64,000 nt of DNA, taken from NCBI RefSeq assembly GCF_000027145.1, contig NC_013891.1, forward strand, positions 1,364,001 through 1,428,000. Reading direction: 5' to 3'. Within the stretch, counting starts at the first letter, position 1. Every line of letters starts with the position of its first letter. This stretch comes from Listeria seeligeri serovar 1/2b str. SLCC3954. Lineage in GTDB: Bacteria > Bacillota > Bacilli > Lactobacillales > Listeriaceae. Under the pieces are notes generated by a model. It had not been told where the DNA came from. It worked only from the letters and a program-made list of their open reading frames with translations, and did no database searches. This document shows positions 48,157 to 59,019 of this stretch, one piece after another. Made by a program: the position numbers and the translations under genes.

Positions 48157-50313
48157 TCAATCTTTATCATCTGGATATTGAATACGTTGATGGTAGATTC
48201 CGTTTAACGTAGCAATTAATGTATCACGAATAATCTTAATTTCTTTTATCGTAATATCACATTCTGTAAATTGCCCATCGAGGAAACGATCTTTAATAAT
48301 AGCATCGATAATTTCCGTTATTTTTGTCATAGTTGGTTCGGCAGCAGAACGCACCGCTGCTTCGACACTATCGGAAATATTGATAATTGCTATTTCCTTT
48401 GTTTGCGGTTTTGGTCCACTATAACGATAGTCACTTTCTTTTATATCAGGGTTTGTTTCTTTTGCTTTGAAGTAAAAATATTTAAGTAGCGTCGTGCCAT
48501 GGTGTTGTAATGCAATATCAATGATTGGTTGTGGCATATGATTTTCTTTTAAAATTTCTGCGCCATCTTTTGTGTGCGAAAGAATTATATCACGACTTTG
48601 TTCTGGTGTCAGCCTATCGTGTGGATTAATACCTTGTAACTGATTTTCCACAAAATAAGGTGGTCGTAATGTTTTTCCAATATCATGATAGAAACAGCCG
48701 ACCCGAACAAGCAAACTGTTTGCTCCAATTTTATCTGCACATGCCTCAGCTAAATTAGCTACCATCATGCTGTGGTGGTAAGTCCCAGGCGCTTTCATTA
48801 ATATTTTTTTAAGTAATGGATGATTCGGATTAGCTAGTTCCACTAATCGGCTAGTAGTTAAGAGCCCAAAAATTGTTTCAAATAACGGAATAAGCCCAAT
48901 TCCTAAAATAAACGCTCCAAAACCGCCAACAAATGCATAGCCAAGTGCCATCACAGTAGAAAATTGGAAAATAGTATTATTGTTAATTAATAACAAAGTA
49001 AAAACATAACTCATATTAATTAGTCCAACCATAAATCCAGAAAATACGATAGCTGAACGTCTACTATAGTCACGTAACGCTACAACACTCGTGACACCAC
49101 TTAATAAAATAAAAATAGTGATACCGCTTGTTGAGTCACTCTGGAAAACGAAAAGACTAGTTGCTGCAATAAAAATCACGCTTAAAAAGGCATATTTTTC
49201 ATTAAGTAAAATCTTAAGTATCATTGGCGCAAAAGCAGCTGGGAAAAGATAAGAAATATTAGCTACTCCTTGTGTCTCTAAGAACAAAATAATCATCAAC
49301 ATCACAAGAGAAGTTAGATAAACTGAAGAAAAGATCAGCATTGTCTGCATTTTTTTCTCTTTTGGTTGTGGTTGTTTTTTGGTGTAAAGGAAAAGTAGTG
49401 CTGCGAGTGCAATAATGAATACAGCAAAGCCGGCATATTGTTTTACAGGCATTTTTTGGTCGAGTAAATTTAACATGTTTAATTGACGATAGGTTTCTCT
49501 ATCAACAATTTGTCCTTCTTGTACAATAACTTGCCCTTGCAAAATTTTAACTGGGACAACTGCTTGTGCGGCTTCTTTGCGTCTGTCTTCCGTTTGCTCT
49601 TCACTGTAAGTTTCATTCGGTACAATCGCATAGGAAACTAAAGCCTTTGAAACATTTTTGTAGTACGAAGGTATCGTCGAAAGTTCAATATCATCACGTG
49701 CCCTGATTTTAGCTGCGTTTAGGTTTTCTTCACGAATCTTATCTTCCATTGTTTTTGCAACTTCAGCAGTGATAACTTCCTCCATGGTATTAAGATCTTT
49801 ACTGTCCGCTTCAAGTAACGTAGTAAATATCTCATCAGAAATATTAGAAGTCATTTTTTCGGAGACATTACTGGATAATTTTGATTTTAGACTTTTTAGT
49901 TTTGCTTCTGTGGTTGTTGGAGCAGGTGCAGGTTTATTTTCTTTCTTCGCTTTTTCTTTATTTTTTGCATCGGCTTCTTTCGCTTCGGTGTTCACTTCAT
50001 TTACATAAGCAAATAAACTTTTAATAAGAGCTACCCGATTTTGTCCTGTCTCTCGATTATAGACATAGACATCCTCTACATCAGCACTAGCTTTAGCACG
50101 TTCTTCTTTTGTTTTTTCTGTGTCTTCTACTGTTTGCGGAGAACGAATTGTTTTCTCAGCAACTTGGAATAACTTCACATCATAAGATTCAGGTTTAGTC
50201 ATTTGGCAGACAAGCAAGTACGCGATGACGGCAAAACAAATGAGGAGTACGGGGAAAAGATATTTTTTTCCACTTTCGATGTACCAATGTCTCCATTTCG
50301 TAGTTAGCTTCAC
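48157..50313 (-). CDS. pgpH: 7TM-HD c-di-AMP phosphodiesterase PgpH
   Basis: A 718-residue membrane phosphodiesterase that hydrolyses the second messenger cyclic di-AMP, limiting signalling tied to osmolyte uptake and cell-wall stability. An N-terminal helix (about 18-38), a large extracellular 7TMR-HDED domain (about 40-280) and seven helices (about 285-475) precede the cytoplasmic HD domain with [11 protein letters not shown] and FYHDIGK. Residues of about 100-115 form a Lys/Glu/Pro-rich low-complexity patch. The start is GTG after GAGAGGAG. The OpuC CBS domains encoded upstream in the window are a plausible c-di-AMP receptor (inference). Confidence 0.95.
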   Translation of the reverse strand: MKLTTKWRHWYIESGKKYLFPVLLICFAVIAYLLVCQMTKPESYDVKLFQVAEKTIRSPQTVEDTEKTKEERAKASADVEDVYVYNRETGQNRVALIKSLFAYVNEVNTEAKEADAKNKEKAKKENKPAPAPTTTEAKLKSLKSKLSSNVSEKMTSNISDEIFTTLLEADSKDLNTMEEVITAEVAKTMEDKIREENLNAAKIRARDDIELSTIPSYYKNVSKALVSYAIVPNETYSEEQTEDRRKEAAQAVVPVKILQGQVIVQEGQIVDRETYRQLNMLNLLDQKMPVKQYAGFAVFIIALAALLFLYTKKQPQPKEKKMQTMLIFSSVYLTSLVMLMIILFLETQGVANISYLFPAAFAPMILKILLNEKYAFLSVIFIAATSLFVFQSDSTSGITIFILLSGVTSVVALRDYSRRSAIVFSGFMVGLINMSYVFTLLLINNNTIFQFSTVMALGYAFVGGFGAFILGIGLIPLFETIFGLLTTSRLVELANPNHPLLKKILMKAPGTYHHSMMVANLAEACADKIGANSLLVRVGCFYHDIGKTLRPPYFVENQLQGINPHDRLTPEQSRDIILSHTKDGAEILKENHMPQPIIDIALQHHGTTLLKYFYFKAKETNPDIKESDYRYSGPKPQTKEIAIINISDSVEAAVRSAAEPTMTKITEIIDAIIKDRFLDGQFTECDITIKEIKIIRDTLIATLNGIYHQRIQYPDDKD

Positions 50314-50328
50314 ATCTTAGTCTCCTCT

Positions 50329-51288
50329 CTAATTTTGTTTCCCTTCGTAAGCTTTAATAATTTCTGCAACAAGAGGGTGTCTGACTACATCATGGTGTTC
50401 AAAATAAACAAAACCGATATCTTTTACATCTTTTAAAACTTGTTCCGCATTAACAAGACCACTCGTTGCGCCTTTTGGCAAATCAATTTGGGTCATGTCC
50501 CCATTAACAATCATTTTTGAATCGTAACCAAGACGAGTTAAAAACATTTTCATCTGTGCAATCGTTGTATTTTGAGCTTCATCCAAAATAACAAATGCAT
50601 GATCAAGTGTTCGACCCCTCATATAAGCAAGAGGAGCTATTTCAATCACACCTCTGTCCATTAACCTTGTTGTATGTTCAGTGCCAAAAATATCGTATAG
50701 CGCGTCGTATACAGGGCGTAAATAAGGATCTACTTTTTCTTTTAAGTCTCCGGGTAAAAACCCTAAGCTCTCGCCGGCTTCTACAGCAGGTCTTGTCAAA
50801 ATAATTTTGCTAACATTTCCTTTTTTCCAAGCATCCACTGCCATAACGACAGCTAAATAGGTTTTTCCTGTTCCTGCTGGTCCAACCCCAAATACAATAT
50901 CGTGTTTTTTTATCTTTTGAATATAAGTTCTTTGACCGAATGTTTTTGGTCTAATAGGTGTTCCTTTGGCATTTTTTGTAATTTCTTCTTCAAATAAAGT
51001 ATGAAAATAGATGAGTGTACCGTTTTTTTGCATTTTTACCGCTTGAGCGATATCGCGTCCATCAATGTGAATGCCACGTTTTACTGTTAAGATGAGTTCT
51101 CCTAAAACGGCAGTCGTATGTTGGACAGCTTCTTCTTCGCCATTTATAGACAGTGCTTCTCCCCGCGTAATAATCTTTACTTGAAGCAACTCTTCTAAAA
51201 GTTCTATATTCTTATTATTGTTGCCGAATAAATCTTGAATATTTGTATCATCCGTTAATTCGACTATTTCATTAAAGTCATTTAGCAT
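50329..51288 (-). CDS. phoH: PhoH-like ATPase
   Basis: A 319-residue P-loop protein with an N-terminal KH-like region (about 1-105) and the PhoH ATPase domain with Walker A GPAGTGKTYLA and Walker B FVILDEAQNTT. It is linked to YbeY in conserved operons and is thought to act in RNA metabolism, but its exact role is not proven. The name PhoH reflects phosphate control of the E. coli homologue. First gene of the phoH-pgpH-ybeY-dgkA-cdd-era operon; start ATG after AAGGGG. Confidence 0.92.
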   Translation of the reverse strand: MLNDFNEIVELTDDTNIQDLFGNNNKNIELLEELLQVKIITRGEALSINGEEEAVQHTTAVLGELILTVKRGIHIDGRDIAQAVKMQKNGTLIYFHTLFEEEITKNAKGTPIRPKTFGQRTYIQKIKKHDIVFGVGPAGTGKTYLAVVMAVDAWKKGNVSKIILTRPAVEAGESLGFLPGDLKEKVDPYLRPVYDALYDIFGTEHTTRLMDRGVIEIAPLAYMRGRTLDHAFVILDEAQNTTIAQMKMFLTRLGYDSKMIVNGDMTQIDLPKGATSGLVNAEQVLKDVKDIGFVYFEHHDVVRHPLVAEIIKAYEGKQN

Positions 51289-51330
51289 TGGCTAACCCCT
51301 TCACCTGTTATAAGTGCCTTGATTAGTTAT

Positions 51331-51359
51331 ATTATACACGAAACTAGCGTAGTTGAAAA
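51331..51359 (-). promoter_or_regulatory. Promoter of the phoH-era operon
   Basis: TTTTCA (51354-51359) and a perfect TATAAT (51331-51336) spaced by 17 bases on the minus strand, about 45 bases upstream of phoH. The -35 is weak. Confidence 0.6.
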
Positions 51360-51401
51360 ACGAAGCGGTAGTAATAAGCGAATTCTTCGGAAAATGGGCA
51401 T

Positions 51402-51446
51402 AAAAAAACAGGATTTCCTCATAAAATACGAAGGAATCCTGTTTCT
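51402..51446 (-). terminator. Terminator of the rpsU-yqeY unit
   Basis: AAACAGGATTCC pairs with GGAAATCCTGTTT (a small mismatch) around an inner loop and is followed by seven T on the minus strand. Confidence 0.85.
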
Positions 51447-51474
51447 TTACGTTTCAAAACTAGATTGAATTAGT

Positions 51475-51921
51475 TTATGAAAGATATTTTTTTACGAATT
51501 GGTTTACAGCTCCACCGTCAGCTTTGCCTTTTACTTTAGGCATGATAGCGGACATTACTTTGCCGAAATCAGCTTTAGTAGATGCGCCAACTTCTTCGAT
51601 AGTTGCTTTCACAATATTCTCAAGCTCTTCAGGAGTCAATTGTTTCGGCGCATAGTCCTCAACAATGACAATCTCGGAACGGACTTTGTCAGAAAGGTCG
51701 CTACGTCCAGCTTTTTCAAATTCAGACAGAGAATCTCTGCGTTGTTTGAGTTCGCGGGAAATGACGGTTACTTCATCATCCGGAGTAAGATCTTTCACAC
51801 CTTGGTGAATTGCTTCGTTTTGTAAAGCTGCTTTTAACATGCGAATAACGGAAAGCTTTTCTTTCTCTTTATCGCGCATCGCTTGCTTCATATCTTCATT
51901 TAACTTGTCAAGCAGTGTCAA
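51475..51921 (-). CDS. yqeY: GatB/YqeY domain protein
   Basis: A 148-residue protein matching the tail domain of the amidotransferase subunit GatB as a free protein: [32 protein letters not shown] at the start and [21 protein letters not shown] at the end. It may bind tRNA, but its role is unknown. I take the TTG at 51921, eleven bases after AAAAGG; the ATG at 51930 is only two bases from that site. It follows rpsU by about 20 bases, as in Bacillus. Confidence 0.88.
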   Translation of the reverse strand: MTLLDKLNEDMKQAMRDKEKEKLSVIRMLKAALQNEAIHQGVKDLTPDDEVTVISRELKQRRDSLSEFEKAGRSDLSDKVRSEIVIVEDYAPKQLTPEELENIVKATIEEVGASTKADFGKVMSAIMPKVKGKADGGAVNQFVKKYLS

Positions 51922-51940
51922 CGAAATCATCGCCTTTTAA

Positions 51941-52114
51941 TTAGAATTTGCGTTTTCTTGCTGCTTCGGATTTTTTCTTACGTTTTACGCTTGGTTTTTC
52001 ATAAAATTCGCGCTTTCTGGATTCTTGCAAAGTTCCACTTTTGGAAACAGTACGTTTAAAGCGACGAAGAGCATCTTCAAGCGATTCGTTTTTACGAACT
52101 ACTGTTTTTGACAT
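51941..52114 (-). CDS. rpsU: 30S ribosomal protein S21
   Basis: A 57-residue very basic protein of the small ribosomal subunit, with the typical opening [20 protein letters not shown] and a Lys/Arg-rich tail. The ATG at 52114 has a strong GGAGGGAGGG upstream; in-frame codons further upstream belong to the leader. Confidence 0.96.
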
Positions 52115-52245
52115 CTCTCTTTCCCTCCCTCCGGCACTTACATGCACTCACTTAAATCCTTCATTTAAGTTCCAGAATAGGACATAACGGAAAATAAATT
52201 ATGAATTATTCTGAAGTAATGCAGATAAGCATTCACTCATTAAAA

Positions 52246-52274
52246 ATTATATACGAAACATCGGGCATCGTCAA
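52246..52274 (-). promoter_or_regulatory. rpsU promoter
   Basis: TTGACG (52269-52274) and a perfect TATAAT (52246-52251) with 17-base spacing on the minus strand. A small hairpin (CTTAAAT/ATTTAAG, about 52151-52171) lies in the leader. Confidence 0.8.
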
Positions 52275-52311
52275 CATGAAATCGTTAACTTTCGCATAAA
52301 ACTTTTAAATG

Positions 52312-53079
52312 TTAACTTTTTTTATTTTTATAGAGATCAAAAAAGAATGATGCGGCAGATAAAACGTAAAGTGGAGCTGTTTCTGTTCTTAAAATTCTTG
52401 GTCCAAGTCCAGCAAGTTTTACGTTTAATTCTTGTAGTAGATGCAACTCTTTTTCGCTAATTCCACCTTCTGGCCCAAAGATAACTAATACGGACTGATT
52501 AGGTACCGTTTCTTTGAATAAACTAGCAAGCATGCGGTCTTCTCCTTCTCTAGCACTTTCTTCATAGGCAACAACGATATAATCAAATTGCTTGTTAGTT
52601 AGAAGCAATTCTTTCAAGCTGGCCGCAAAATGCACTTTTGGAACGATTGTCCGGTGAGATTGTTCTGCAGCCTCTTGTGCTATTTTCTGGAGGCGGTCGA
52701 TTTTTTTAGTTACTTTTTTTTCTTCCCATTTTACAACGGAGCGTTCTGCTTTATAAGGAATGAACTCATGAGCGCCAAGTTCGGTACTTTTTTGGATGAT
52801 ATATTCTAATTTGTCGCCTTTGGGTAAGCCACTAGCGATGGTGATTTGAATTGGCAGTTCGGTGTCCTCATTTAACCACTTGTCAACGTTTAACATGACT
52901 TCTTCGGCGGCGATACTTATAATTTTTGCTATCGCTGTTTGATTGCTTGGAAAAACAATAAATACTTGGTCGCCTTCTTTCATGCGCATCACGCGAGTCA
53001 TATGATGAAAGTTTTCTCCAGTAATACGAATCGGTTCTAGTTCATTTTCAATTGTTTTGTCAATAAAATAACGCTGCAT
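52312..53079 (-). CDS. rsmE: 16S rRNA (uracil1498-N3)-methyltransferase
   Basis: A 255-residue SPOUT-class methyltransferase that modifies U1498 of 16S rRNA. The C-terminal knot shows VLVIFGPEGGISEKEL and LGPRILRTETAPL, diagnostic of RsmE. Its ATG follows the prmA stop with no gap (TAA then ATG), so it is translationally coupled at the end of the dnaK-region operon. Confidence 0.95.
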   Translation of the reverse strand: MQRYFIDKTIENELEPIRITGENFHHMTRVMRMKEGDQVFIVFPSNQTAIAKIISIAAEEVMLNVDKWLNEDTELPIQITIASGLPKGDKLEYIIQKSTELGAHEFIPYKAERSVVKWEEKKVTKKIDRLQKIAQEAAEQSHRTIVPKVHFAASLKELLLTNKQFDYIVVAYEESAREGEDRMLASLFKETVPNQSVLVIFGPEGGISEKELHLLQELNVKLAGLGPRILRTETAPLYVLSAASFFFDLYKNKKS

Positions 53080-54024
53080 TTATTCCACTCCTCGTTTGGA
53101 AATAATCGCAACCCAGTCTCCTTGTTGCTCTATTTTTTCAATAATAAGACCAGCTTTTTTCAGCGCTTCTTCCACCACTTTTACTTTATCTTGAATAATT
53201 CCAGATGCAATGAATATACCACCTGGTTTAAGAGCTGCAAAAACATCTTCGGGGAAAAGTAAAATGACTTCTGCTAAAATATTGGCAACAACGATATCCA
53301 CGTTTGTTTGATTAATGTCTTGAAGAAGATTATTTTGCTTAACCGTAATAATAGCATCCGTTTTATTTAAACGAATATTTTCTTCAGCAGCACGAATTGC
53401 AACTTCATCTAAGTCAGTTGCTAAAATGGATTTAGCGCCTAATTTAGCACTTGCAATACTTAAAACACCAGAACCAGTTCCGACATCAATTAGTTGGTCA
53501 CCTGGTTGCATATAGTCACTTAAGGCACGAATACATAATTGGGTAGTCGGGTGTGTTCCTGTTCCAAAGGCCATTCCTGGATCTAATTCAATAATTATTT
53601 CGTTTGCAGAAGGCGTATAAGATTCCCAACTAGGAACAATCGTAATTCTATCCGTGATTTGAACTGGATGATAGTATTTTTTCCACGCAGTAGCCCATTC
53701 TTCATCATCCACATCATTAACGACAAAGTTGAATTTGCCAAGTGGAATATCAAATGAAGTAAGGTTTTTCAGCGTTTTTTCGATTTCCGGGATTTGTTCC
53801 ACGAATTCTGTTGTTTTTAAAAAGTAGGCTTTGATAATGACGCCTTCTTCTGGATAATCCTCCCGCTTTAAAGCATAGATTTCACCGAATTTATCTTCTC
53901 GTTCACGTAAAAAATCAGCTATATCTTCTATGGAAACCCCTGCTGCACCGAATTCAGTAAGTACATTTGCGACAGGCTCCACTGCTTCGTTTGTTGTATG
54001 GACTTCGACTTCTGACCATTCCAT
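53080..54024 (-). CDS. prmA: Ribosomal protein L11 methyltransferase
   Basis: A 314-residue methyltransferase that trimethylates ribosomal protein L11. An N-terminal recognition domain is joined to a SAM domain with [13 protein letters not shown] and VVANILAEV. The ATG at 54024 follows AAAGGAG. It sits behind dnaJ, separated by a terminator-like hairpin. Confidence 0.95.
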   Translation of the reverse strand: MEWSEVEVHTTNEAVEPVANVLTEFGAAGVSIEDIADFLREREDKFGEIYALKREDYPEEGVIIKAYFLKTTEFVEQIPEIEKTLKNLTSFDIPLGKFNFVVNDVDDEEWATAWKKYYHPVQITDRITIVPSWESYTPSANEIIIELDPGMAFGTGTHPTTQLCIRALSDYMQPGDQLIDVGTGSGVLSIASAKLGAKSILATDLDEVAIRAAEENIRLNKTDAIITVKQNNLLQDINQTNVDIVVANILAEVILLFPEDVFAALKPGGIFIASGIIQDKVKVVEEALKKAGLIIEKIEQQGDWVAIISKRGVE

Positions 54025-54052
54025 TTTTAACACTCCTTTAGTATGTAGAAAA

Positions 54053-54085
54053 GGTCGATGGTTGCTTTTCGCACAACTATCGACC
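54053..54085 (-). terminator. Terminator-like hairpin between dnaJ and prmA
   Basis: GGTCGATAGTTG pairs with CAACCATCGACC (one mismatch) around a nine-base loop, followed by TTTTC on the minus strand. It would partially separate the chaperone genes from prmA-rsmE. Confidence 0.75.
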
Positions 54086-54095
54086 CTCGCTTACA

Positions 54096-55223
54096 TCAAT
54101 CGCCTTTAAAAGCTCGTTTCATTTTGTCAAAGAAACCGGATGTTTGCTCGTCTACTTTATCTCCTGTAGTAGAAGCAAATTCACGTAAAATTTCTTTTTG
54201 TTTATCATCTAGTTTTTTCGGTACAATCACTTTCACGATTACATGTTGATCGCCTGTTCCATTGCCACGAAGATGTGGAACTCCTTTGCCACGTAAGCGG
54301 AAAGTTGTCCCTGTTTGTGTTCCACCAGGGATTTTCAAGCGTACTTTACCATGAACAGTCGGAACATCAATTTCGTCACCTAGAGTAGCTTGTACGAATG
54401 TGATTGGCACTTCCACATAGATATCATCTGCTTCACGTTCGAAAAATTCATCTGGAATCACGACAAATACAACATATAAGTCGCCACTAGGTCCGCCGTT
54501 AATACCAGCTTCTCCTTCACCAGATACGCGCATTTGTTGGCCATCATTCACGCCAGCAGGAACTTTAACTTTGATTTTTTTCGTTTTAGTTACGCGTCCT
54601 TTACCATGACATGTATCACATTTTTCTTTGATTTCTTTCCCAGTACCATTACAGTATTGGCATGTCCGTTTATTTACTACACGACCGAACGGAGTATTTT
54701 GTTCCACGTTAATAGACCCTTTACCACCACAGTGACTACATTTTTCTGGTGTTGTTCCAGGTTTTGCGCCGGTTCCGTGGCATGTATCACAGTTTTCTTC
54801 ACGGGGGATTTCGATTTCTGCGTCTTTACCAAAAACTGCTTCTTTGAACTTAAGACGCATCGTATATTGTAAATCGCTACCTTGTCTTGGTGCATTTGGA
54901 TCTTGTTGACGTCCACCGCCACCAAAGAATGTATCAAAGATGTCTTCAAATCCAGAGAATCCGCCACTGCTGTAACTGCCAGCGCCGCCTCCGAAACCTT
55001 GATTTGGATCGACATGACCGTATTGATCATATTGCGCACGTTTTTGAGTATCACTTAAAACTTCATAGGCTTCTGATATTTCTTTGAATTTTTCATCTGC
55101 ACCGGCTTCTTTATTTATATCCGGATGATACTGCTTGGACAGTTTCCGGTAAGCTTTTTTTATTTCTTCTGCTGAGGCACTCTTAGAAATACCAAGCACT
55201 TCATAGTAATCTCGTTTTGCCAT
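54096..55223 (-). CDS. dnaJ: Chaperone protein DnaJ (Hsp40)
   Basis: Co-chaperone that delivers substrates to DnaK and stimulates its ATPase. The 375-residue protein has the J domain with HPD near residue 33, a Gly/Phe-rich linker (about 75-105), four zinc-finger repeats [24 protein letters not shown] and CDTCHGKG, and C-terminal substrate-binding domains. Class I DnaJ of normal length. Confidence 0.97.
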   Translation of the reverse strand: MAKRDYYEVLGISKSASAEEIKKAYRKLSKQYHPDINKEAGADEKFKEISEAYEVLSDTQKRAQYDQYGHVDPNQGFGGGAGSYSSGGFSGFEDIFDTFFGGGGRQQDPNAPRQGSDLQYTMRLKFKEAVFGKDAEIEIPREENCDTCHGTGAKPGTTPEKCSHCGGKGSINVEQNTPFGRVVNKRTCQYCNGTGKEIKEKCDTCHGKGRVTKTKKIKVKVPAGVNDGQQMRVSGEGEAGINGGPSGDLYVVFVVIPDEFFEREADDIYVEVPITFVQATLGDEIDVPTVHGKVRLKIPGGTQTGTTFRLRGKGVPHLRGNGTGDQHVIVKVIVPKKLDDKQKEILREFASTTGDKVDEQTSGFFDKMKRAFKGD

Positions 55224-55310
55224 CCGCCATCACTCCTGTCCATAATAGATTTTTATAGTCCTAAAGTATTGTAACATTTGAAAGTCATGTTGTAAAAAGT
55301 TTATTTCAGA

Positions 55311-55345
55311 TAAAAAGCCAAAGCCACAGTAGACTTTGACTCTTT
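55311..55345 (-). terminator. Hairpin terminator between dnaK and dnaJ
   Basis: AGTCAAAGTC pairs with GGCTTTGGCT (G-U pairs) around a six-base loop, followed by TTTTTAT on the minus strand, in the 144-base dnaK-dnaJ gap. It should cause partial termination after dnaK. Confidence 0.75.
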
Positions 55346-55367
55346 AACTACCTTTTTTTTTAAAGGA

Positions 55368-57185
55368 TTATTTGTTTTCTTTATCGTCGTCATTTACTTC
55401 TTCAAATTCCGCATCAACTACATCGTCATTTTTAGAAGTTTCTTGACCTTCTGCGGCAGCTTGTTCGTATAGTTTAACGGATAGGTTTTGAACGATTTCG
55501 TTTAAGCTATCTGTTTTTTCTTTAATCGCATCGAAATCTTCGCCTTTAAGCGCTTCTTGTAATTCATCACGAGCCGCTTCCGCTTTTTTCACTTCTTCTT
55601 CGTCTACTTTGCCTTCAAGCTCTTTCAACGTTTTATCAACAGTGAATACTAATTGGTCTGCATTGTTGCGAAGTTCTGCGTTTTCTTTATTCTTTTTATC
55701 TTCTTCTGCATTCGCTTCTGCATCTTGGACCATTTTTTCGATTTCTTCATCTGTTAGACCTGAAGAAGATTTAATAACGATATTTTGCTCTTTACCAGTT
55801 CCAAGATCTTTCGCGCGAACTGTTACGATACCATTTTTGTCGATATCAAAGGTTACTTCAATTTGAGGTATCCCACGTGGAGCTGCTGGAATATCTGCTA
55901 ATTGGAAACGACCTAATGTTTTGTTGTCTTTTGCCATTGGACGTTCACCTTGAAGCACATGGATATCTACTGCTGGTTGATTGTCAGCTGCTGTAGAGAA
56001 TGTTTGCGATTTAGATGTTGGGATAGTTGTGTTACGTTCAATTAAAGTAGTCATCACGCCACCCATTGTTTCGATACCAAGGGAAAGTGGAGTAACATCA
56101 AGTAATACAACGTCTTTCACGTCACCAGTGATAACGCCACCTTGAATTGCTGCACCCATTGCTACAACTTCATCTGGATTTACACCTTTATGTGGTTCTT
56201 TGCCTAATTCTTTTTTGATTGCTTCTTGTACTGCAGGAATACGAGTAGATCCACCAACTAAGATAACTTGGTCAATATCGCTTGCAGAAAGGTTAGCATC
56301 TTTTAAAGCTTGACGAGTAGGAGCGATTGTACGTTCCACTAAATCATGAGTTAGTTCATCAAATTTCGCACGAGTAAGCGTTACTTCTAAGTGAAGTGGT
56401 CCAGCTTCTCCTGCTGTAATAAATGGTAAGGAAATTTGTGTGCTTGTTACGCCAGAAAGATCTTTTTTCGCTTTTTCAGCAGCATCTTTCAAACGTTGAA
56501 GCGCCATTTTGTCTTGGCTTAAATCAATTCCGTTGTCTTTTTTGAATTCAGCAACTAGGTAGTCAATGATTTTTTTATCAAAGTCATCTCCACCTAATTC
56601 ATTATCTCCAGCAGTAGAATGTACTTCAAATACGCCGTCGCCTAGTTCTAAGATAGATACGTCAAATGTACCGCCACCAAGGTCGAATACAAGGATTGTT
56701 TGGTCTGTTTCTGTTTTATCCATACCATAAGCAAGTGCTGCTGCTGTTGGTTCGTTAATAATACGTTCTACTTCTAAGCCAGCGATTTTACCAGCGTCTT
56801 TTGTTGCTTGACGTTGCGCATCGTTGAAGTATGCAGGAACTGTGATAACTGCTTTGTCTACAGTTTCACCAAGATAATCTTCTGCATAACTTTTTAGGTA
56901 TTGAAGAATAATCGCACTGATTTCTTGCGGAGAATAGTCTTTTCCTTCGATTGTTTCTTTGTAGTTAGTACCCATGTGGCGTTTAATAGAACTAATAGTA
57001 TTCGGGTTTGTAATAGCAGCACGTTTCGCTACTTCCCCTACTTGACGTTCGCCATTTTTAAAACCAACAACAGAAGGGGTTGTGCGAGCGCCTTCTGGGT
57101 TAGGGATAATTTTTGCTTCTCCACCTTCTAATACTGCAACTGCAGAGTTTGTTGTTCCTAAGTCAATTCCTATTATTTTACGCAT
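55368..57185 (-). CDS. dnaK: Molecular chaperone DnaK (Hsp70)
   Basis: The ATP-driven Hsp70 chaperone, 605 residues. The nucleotide domain starts [18 protein letters not shown] with the phosphate loops [10 protein letters not shown] and [11 protein letters not shown]; the substrate-binding domain begins near 385 and the lid ends in an acidic tail ([16 protein letters not shown]). It follows grpE in the hrcA operon and is under CIRCE/HrcA heat-shock control. Start ATG after CAGGAGG. Confidence 0.97.
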   Translation of the reverse strand: MRKIIGIDLGTTNSAVAVLEGGEAKIIPNPEGARTTPSVVGFKNGERQVGEVAKRAAITNPNTISSIKRHMGTNYKETIEGKDYSPQEISAIILQYLKSYAEDYLGETVDKAVITVPAYFNDAQRQATKDAGKIAGLEVERIINEPTAAALAYGMDKTETDQTILVFDLGGGTFDVSILELGDGVFEVHSTAGDNELGGDDFDKKIIDYLVAEFKKDNGIDLSQDKMALQRLKDAAEKAKKDLSGVTSTQISLPFITAGEAGPLHLEVTLTRAKFDELTHDLVERTIAPTRQALKDANLSASDIDQVILVGGSTRIPAVQEAIKKELGKEPHKGVNPDEVVAMGAAIQGGVITGDVKDVVLLDVTPLSLGIETMGGVMTTLIERNTTIPTSKSQTFSTAADNQPAVDIHVLQGERPMAKDNKTLGRFQLADIPAAPRGIPQIEVTFDIDKNGIVTVRAKDLGTGKEQNIVIKSSSGLTDEEIEKMVQDAEANAEEDKKNKENAELRNNADQLVFTVDKTLKELEGKVDEEEVKKAEAARDELQEALKGEDFDAIKEKTDSLNEIVQNLSVKLYEQAAAEGQETSKNDDVVDAEFEEVNDDDKENK

Positions 57186-57218
57186 TGTTATTTCCTCCTG
57201 TGAATTAAGTTATTATTT

Positions 57219-57794
57219 TTATTGATTTACTTTTACCATTGATGGGCGAATAACCCGATCTTTTAATTTATACCCTTTTTGAAGTTCGGCTGTAATTTCA
57301 TTGCTCGCTGCATTTTCATTACTATCTTGCATTACCGCTTGATGGGAATTCGGGTCAAATTGCTCCCCAACAGCTGGAATTACTTCAATGCCTTCTTTTT
57401 CAAAAGCAACAAGAATTTGGTTGTAAACCATTTCCATTCCTTTTAAAATTTGCTTGACTTCTTCGTGCTCAGCTTTCGTTGCAAGTGCCTTTTCAAAGCT
57501 ATCCAGAGCAGGAAGTAAATCTTGCGCTAGACTTTGCGAACGATATTTTTGCTTGGCATCAAGTTCAGCCACATGTCGTTTTTTTACATTATCAAAATCT
57601 GCTTGCGTTCGCAGATAACGACTTTCCATTTCATCAAGCTTATTTTCAAGTTCTAAAATTTTAGCTTGGTCTTCTATCAAAGTATCCTCTTTAACATTTT
57701 CTTCCGTTGTTACATCTGATTCATCTAAAATGTTTAATTCTTCTTGTTCGATTTCATCCGCAAGTTTTTCTTTTTTAGTTTTTTTCTCAGACAC
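57219..57794 (-). CDS. grpE: Nucleotide exchange factor GrpE
   Basis: Releases ADP from DnaK. The 191-residue protein has an acidic N-terminal coil (about 1-60), the long dimer helix ([25 protein letters not shown]) and the C-terminal beta domain ([30 protein letters not shown]). The start is the GTG at 57794, eight bases after GGAGG. It lies between hrcA and dnaK. Confidence 0.96.
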   Translation of the reverse strand: MSEKKTKKEKLADEIEQEELNILDESDVTTEENVKEDTLIEDQAKILELENKLDEMESRYLRTQADFDNVKKRHVAELDAKQKYRSQSLAQDLLPALDSFEKALATKAEHEEVKQILKGMEMVYNQILVAFEKEGIEVIPAVGEQFDPNSHQAVMQDSNENAASNEITAELQKGYKLKDRVIRPSMVKVNQ

Positions 57795-57835
57795 TTTTGC
57801 CACCTCCTGAAAAAACATCTGCTTTTTCAGCCTTC

Positions 57836-58873
57836 CTATTTTTGGTTATCACGATAAAGTTTCGTTAACACATCGGTTAAATCTCGACTCATTACATCGA
57901 CTAATCCCATCATCCGGCTGTATTCCATTCTAGTCGGACCAAGGAGTACAATTCCACCAACACGTTCGCCAGCGATATTATACGTTGCGGTAATGATACT
58001 GCAATCTTCCATTAGACTATTATTGTTTTCACGGCCAATCTTCACTTGTAAGCCATCCGGGATATCCCTAAACAGCTCATACACATCTTGCTCTTCTTCC
58101 ATCAAACGCAACATCTCACGGACTTTATTAATGTCATGAAATTCTGGTTGATTGAAAATGTTTGTTTTTCCACCAAAATACACTTTTTGTTGACTAGCTT
58201 GAGTGAACGAATCAGAAAAAACGTGCATAAAGGTTTCATAATTTCTGACATGTTTTTCAAGTAGTTCTTTCACTTCCATTGGTATCTGTACTTTTAACTC
58301 TTCAAGGGAAAGACCCACCAACCGTTCATTTAAAATGTTTACCATTCGTTCAATGTCAGAAAGCGTTGTCCCCTCTGGTATCGTAACAAGATGGTTATCA
58401 ACATGTCCTTGATCGGTTATTAGAATGAGCATTGCTTGAAAATTATTAATTGGTACAAATCTAAAGCCACTCAAATGATTTTTTGTTGCTTCAGGACCAA
58501 GTAAAATGGACGTGTAATTGGTTAAATTGGATAACATTGATGCTGAATTTTGAATTAGTCCTTCCATTTCGTAATAGTTTTCCGAAAAGAAAGAACGAAT
58601 CATTTGCCTGTCAGATTTATCTAGTTTTTTAGGCTTGAGTAGATAATCGACATAAAAGCGATAACCTTTTTCTGATGGCACGCGTCCTGAGGAAGAATGT
58701 GTTTTTTCAATAAAGCCATATTCTTCCAAAACGCCCATCTCATTACGTATTGTTGCTGAGCTGTAGGGTAAAGCTTTCTCTTTCAGCAAATTTTTCGAAC
58801 CAACTGGCTGAATAGTCCAAGTGAAATGATCGATGATGGCACGGAAAATCAAAAGTTGTCTTTCTGTTAACAT
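57836..58873 (-). CDS. hrcA: Heat-inducible transcription repressor HrcA
   Basis: Represses class I heat-shock genes by binding CIRCE. The 345-residue protein has an N-terminal winged helix (residues 1-75, containing [39 protein letters not shown]) and a C-terminal dimerisation/effector domain. The ATG at 58873 follows GAGGTGATAG. It is the first gene of hrcA-grpE-dnaK-dnaJ and carries CIRCE just upstream, so it autoregulates. GroEL normally acts as its co-effector. Confidence 0.96.
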   Translation of the reverse strand: MLTERQLLIFRAIIDHFTWTIQPVGSKNLLKEKALPYSSATIRNEMGVLEEYGFIEKTHSSSGRVPSEKGYRFYVDYLLKPKKLDKSDRQMIRSFFSENYYEMEGLIQNSASMLSNLTNYTSILLGPEATKNHLSGFRFVPINNFQAMLILITDQGHVDNHLVTIPEGTTLSDIERMVNILNERLVGLSLEELKVQIPMEVKELLEKHVRNYETFMHVFSDSFTQASQQKVYFGGKTNIFNQPEFHDINKVREMLRLMEEEQDVYELFRDIPDGLQVKIGRENNNSLMEDCSIITATYNIAGERVGGIVLLGPTRMEYSRMMGLVDVMSRDLTDVLTKLYRDNQK

Positions 58874-58887
58874 ATCTATCACCTCTT

Positions 58888-58914
58888 TTAGCACTCAATA
58901 ACGTCAAGTGCTAA
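58888..58914. promoter_or_regulatory. CIRCE operator of the hrcA operon
   Basis: TTAGCACTC, nine bases, then AAGTGCTAA. This is the HrcA-binding inverted repeat TTAGCACTC-N9-GAGTGCTAA with one mismatch in the right arm. It lies between the promoter and the hrcA start. Confidence 0.95.
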
Positions 58915-58925
58915 ATACAAGTATA

Positions 58926-58954
58926 AATTTACCAAACAATTCTAGCTTAGTCAA
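58926..58954 (-). promoter_or_regulatory. hrcA operon promoter
   Basis: TTGACT (58949-58954) and TAAATT (58926-58931) with a 17-base spacer on the minus strand, just upstream of CIRCE. TATACT lies six bases further but lacks a -35 at the right distance. Confidence 0.6.
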
Positions 58955-59019
58955 CCGAAAACACTCAATTTCAGACTAAAGTAGGATTGTTTGGTCAAAA
59001 AAGGTCAGAAGGCATGGCT

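Noticed and set aside
52148-52311. A regulatory RNA in the rpsU leader
   Set aside because: Only a small A/T-rich hairpin is visible, with no recognised motif; not enough to call.
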